A stretch of 64,000 nucleotides of DNA from CAVWCW01 sp963753615 (lineage in GTDB: Bacteria > Pseudomonadota > Gammaproteobacteria > Chromatiales > Chromatiaceae), in assembly GCA_963753615.1 (NCBI GenBank), contig CAVWCW010000003.1:62001-126000 (forward strand), written 5' to 3'. This document shows positions 62,006 to 64,000 of the stretch, one piece after another. Position 1 is the stretch's first letter, and the number at the start of each line of letters is the position of its first letter. The notes beneath the pieces were generated by a model. That model was not told the origin of the DNA. It did no database searches and saw only the letters and a list, made by a program, of their open reading frames with translations. The position numbers were made by a program, and so were the translations under genes.

Positions 62006-63499
62006 TTAGCGCTTGCTATAGCTGGGGACGGCGGGGAACCGGACTCGCCGTGCCTGCATGTGGATGCGGTTGTCCGGTTCCGCCACCAGGGCGTTCAGGC
62101 GGTCCAGCCAGGTTCCGAGCGCCGGCTCGTGAAGGCCCGGTTCCGGGCCGGGTCCGCAGCGGTCCGGCAGCCGGTTCACGTGGCGGCGCAGCCGCTCGGC
62201 GCCAGTTTCTCCGGTGGTGGCCAGGGCGTAGAAGATCGACACCCCCTGGACTTCCCAACCCTCGCGGCCGGCCAGCAGTTGGGGCGGGAAGCGCAGCCGG
62301 CGGCGCCCGCCGGCGAGGGTTCGCTCCCGAAGCGGCGGCGCGCAGTAGGAGGGAAACAGTCTTACCAACCCGCCGCTGCCCGTGAGCTGGATGAGAAATA
62401 CCCGGCTGGCTGTGGGCAGCTCCAGCTCCAGGCCGAAGCAGGCGTCTGCCCCGGACCGGCCTTCGCAGGCATCGCCGGTGGCTGGGCGCAGCCGCAGGGG
62501 CGAGAGTTCTGGCGCGGCCCGGGACCAGGGCCACGGTGGTGCCGCAGTGGATGTCGGCTGTGGAATCTTAGCTTCGGGGACCGCCGTAGCGACGGCTTGG
62601 GGCAGCCTCACGTAGGCCGCGGTGTCGGCGCCGGCCAGGTGGCTGCCGCTGGCCGGCTCCCGCAGTTGAGCCCACAGCTGGTGAAGGTCGCCCTGGATCG
62701 GGTGCACCTCGCCCTCCAGGATCAGGCTGGCGCGAGCCGGGTCGTCGCTTACCCGCACCTCGGGATAGCGACCCAGGTAGTTGCCGACCAGATCGAAGGC
62801 GGTGTCGAGCCAGGGGACGCCCTGGCCGAGGGGCCGGGCATGGATTACCGGCTGCTCAATGCCGCGCTCGCGCAGCAGGCAGCTCAGGTTCTGTGCCAGG
62901 TACTGGGCCGCAAGGTCGGCCTGCCCGCGTTCGAAAGGCAGGCTGCGCAGGCCGCGCAGGTACTGTTCGCTCTGACGTTGGCCGATCAGGGTGCGCTCCC
63001 GGGCGTCGGGGCGGCCCTGCCAGGCGAGGCCAAAGCCGGCCACCCAGGTCTGGTCTGAGAGGTCCTGCGCGCGTAGGCTCAGTCGCAGCTCGCCGCTCGC
63101 CTGGGGCTGGCTCTCCAGGCCAATCAGGTAGTGGGGCTCTGAGCGCTCCCGGCACTCCGCAGGGGTCAGTCGGCGATGGTGTTGCAGAGGCTTGGCGTCG
63201 GCCCGCCACACCAGGTGCACGCCCGGGCGGGCCAGTAGGCGGTCGCGCAGGCGCCGACGGATTTCTACATTGAGGCCGTCCGGTTGGGGATCGGTCTCGG
63301 CCCCGGCCAGCGCCACCAGCATTACCGGTTCCCCGCGAAAGCGCGGATTCTCGGTGAGCTGCCGCTCCAAATAGGGGGCGAGTTCCTGGTCGAACCACTG
63401 GTCCAGGTCCTGGGTGGCGCTGAGTGGTGGGGCGCTAGCGCACCCTGGTAGCAGCGCGACGGCGGTCACGAGCAACGGGATGAGGGTATGGAGGTTCAC
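62006..63499 (-). CDS. Lipoprotein with DUF4384-like C-terminal region
   Basis: 497 residues. GTG start at 63499. Lipobox LLPGC after a signal segment (TLIPLLVTAVALLPGCASA). N-terminal domain (DLDQWFDQELAPYLERQLTE, FRGEPVMLVALAGAETDPQP) has the look of curli/FlgO-like secretory-assembly proteins. The C-terminal third (LELELPTASRVFLIQLTGSG, GLVRLFPSYCAPPLRERTLA) resembles DUF4384, a beta-domain often found in surface-linked systems. The start overlaps the upstream stop by four bases. Probable outer-membrane lipoprotein; function not known. Both domain likenesses are from memory. Confidence 0.72.
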   Translation of the reverse strand: MNLHTLIPLLVTAVALLPGCASAPPLSATQDLDQWFDQELAPYLERQLTENPRFRGEPVMLVALAGAETDPQPDGLNVEIRRRLRDRLLARPGVHLVWRADAKPLQHHRRLTPAECRERSEPHYLIGLESQPQASGELRLSLRAQDLSDQTWVAGFGLAWQGRPDARERTLIGQRQSEQYLRGLRSLPFERGQADLAAQYLAQNLSCLLRERGIEQPVIHARPLGQGVPWLDTAFDLVGNYLGRYPEVRVSDDPARASLILEGEVHPIQGDLHQLWAQLREPASGSHLAGADTAAYVRLPQAVATAVPEAKIPQPTSTAAPPWPWSRAAPELSPLRLRPATGDACEGRSGADACFGLELELPTASRVFLIQLTGSGGLVRLFPSYCAPPLRERTLAGGRRRLRFPPQLLAGREGWEVQGVSIFYALATTGETGAERLRRHVNRLPDRCGPGPEPGLHEPALGTWLDRLNALVAEPDNRIHMQARRVRFPAVPSYSKR

Positions 63500-64000
63500 C
63501 GTCGGAGTCCCTCGACGCGCACGCGACCGTCATCGCCGATCAGGAGGGTGCCGCCGCGCAGCCCGGACATGGCCTCGCGGATCGCCTGGGCGATATCGTC
63601 CGGTAGCGCCACCGCCCAGGTCACACGTTCGTGGCGCTGGATGCCCGGATCCCGCTGCAGGGCCCGGACGAGAGCGCCCGGCACGCTCTCCGGGGTCATC
63701 TCATGGAAGCGCCGGGGGGCCTGGGCCGGAGTGAAATGGGGCCCGTCGACGCCCAGTTCCAGCCGCCAGGCCCGCGCCGGGGCTAGAGCGAAGAGGCTCA
63801 CCCGGCCGTCACGCACCAGCCGCGTCAGGGCCTCATCGGACCCGAACCGCAGGCTGAAGCCTTCCTTCGACGGGGCCACCACGCTGGGCTCAGGCGGGGG
63901 TTTTACCTCGGGTTCGGCGTTCGCCTCGATCTGCGCAGTGGCGATTGCGGCCCGGGCGGCTGTGGTCTCACGGCTTAGCCGAGACAGGGCCTGGCGCTCT
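63496..64000 (-). CDS. Hypothetical protein, N-terminus beyond the window
   Basis: Open to the right edge, so incomplete. The visible start (RQALSRLSRETTAARAAIA) is helical and charged, followed by a Pro/Glu linker (EANAEPEVKPPPEP). A folded part follows: EGFSLRFGSDEALTRLVRDG, FALAPARAWRLELGVDGPHF, RFHEMTPESVPGALVRAL. First visible gene of the leftward operon; its stop overlaps the lipoprotein start. Family not recognised. Confidence 0.7.
   Translation of the reverse strand, partial: ERQALSRLSRETTAARAAIATAQIEANAEPEVKPPPEPSVVAPSKEGFSLRFGSDEALTRLVRDGRVSLFALAPARAWRLELGVDGPHFTPAQAPRRFHEMTPESVPGALVRALQRDPGIQRHERVTWAVALPDDIAQAIREAMSGLRGGTLLIGDDGRVRVEGLRR

Overview
This 64 kb, GC-rich window reads as the chromosome of a gammaproteobacterium. 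The left half carries the order leuC-leuD-leuB-asd-fimV-truA-trpF-trpB-trpA-accD-folC-dedD-cvpA-purF, which is familiar from Pseudomonas and purple-sulfur-type Gammaproteobacteria. The rest adds other gammaproteobacterial pairings: rne divergent from rluC, rluC followed by a Gph-like HAD phosphatase and sppA, and scpA/scpB/rluB near trpS and yciO. An exosortase H locus, a nickel superoxide dismutase and glycolate oxidase subunits suggest a free-living or sediment-type organism. The genus cannot be fixed from the sequence alone.

Layout: (1) 1-5 kb: 3' part of recQ, a quinone-reductase-like dehydrogenase, a decayed mobile remnant, and a LysR regulator divergent from the leucine genes. (2) 5-21 kb: leucine, aspartate-family and tryptophan biosynthesis with the polar-hub gene fimV, then accD-folC-dedD-cvpA-purF. 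(3) 21-33 kb: a cation/proton antiporter, several small unknown genes, a glutamine amidotransferase, PBP1B with a TPR lipoprotein and a YoaA-type helicase. (4) 33-40 kb: rne, rluC, HAD phosphatase, sppA. (5) 40-51 kb: an accessory stretch holding a secreted fasciclin protein, a decayed Ig-like/cytochrome gene, glcDE without glcF, a membrane GAF protein, a double thioredoxin-fold protein and an exosortase H trio. (6) 51-60 kb: yciB, an RNase AM-type PHP protein, yciO, a site-2 protease, trpS, scpA, sodN, scpB, rluB, an endonuclease III relative and a GNAT. (7) 60-64 kb: a leftward, tightly overlapping operon of envelope proteins ending in a lytic transglycosylase and running off the right edge.

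Two dispersed non-coding repeat families stand out. Family A (about 245 bp, five full or partial copies) has ends resembling ATATTTCACC/GGTGAAATAT and a GCCGCC-GGCGGC palindrome. It sits in intergenic gaps, and in two cases its end appears to supply the stop codon of the neighbouring gene. Family B (two copies) contains two conserved hairpins and terminal sequences like those of insertion sequences, and one copy abuts a transposase-like remnant.

Several otherwise well conserved genes are interrupted by single-base frameshifts: leuC five times, trpS twice, leuB and a low-molecular-weight phosphatase once each. Every one of these is an extra base. This may be a local sequence-quality problem or real decay, and the two cannot be separated from the sequence alone. 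No rRNA, complete tRNA or CRISPR array was seen.
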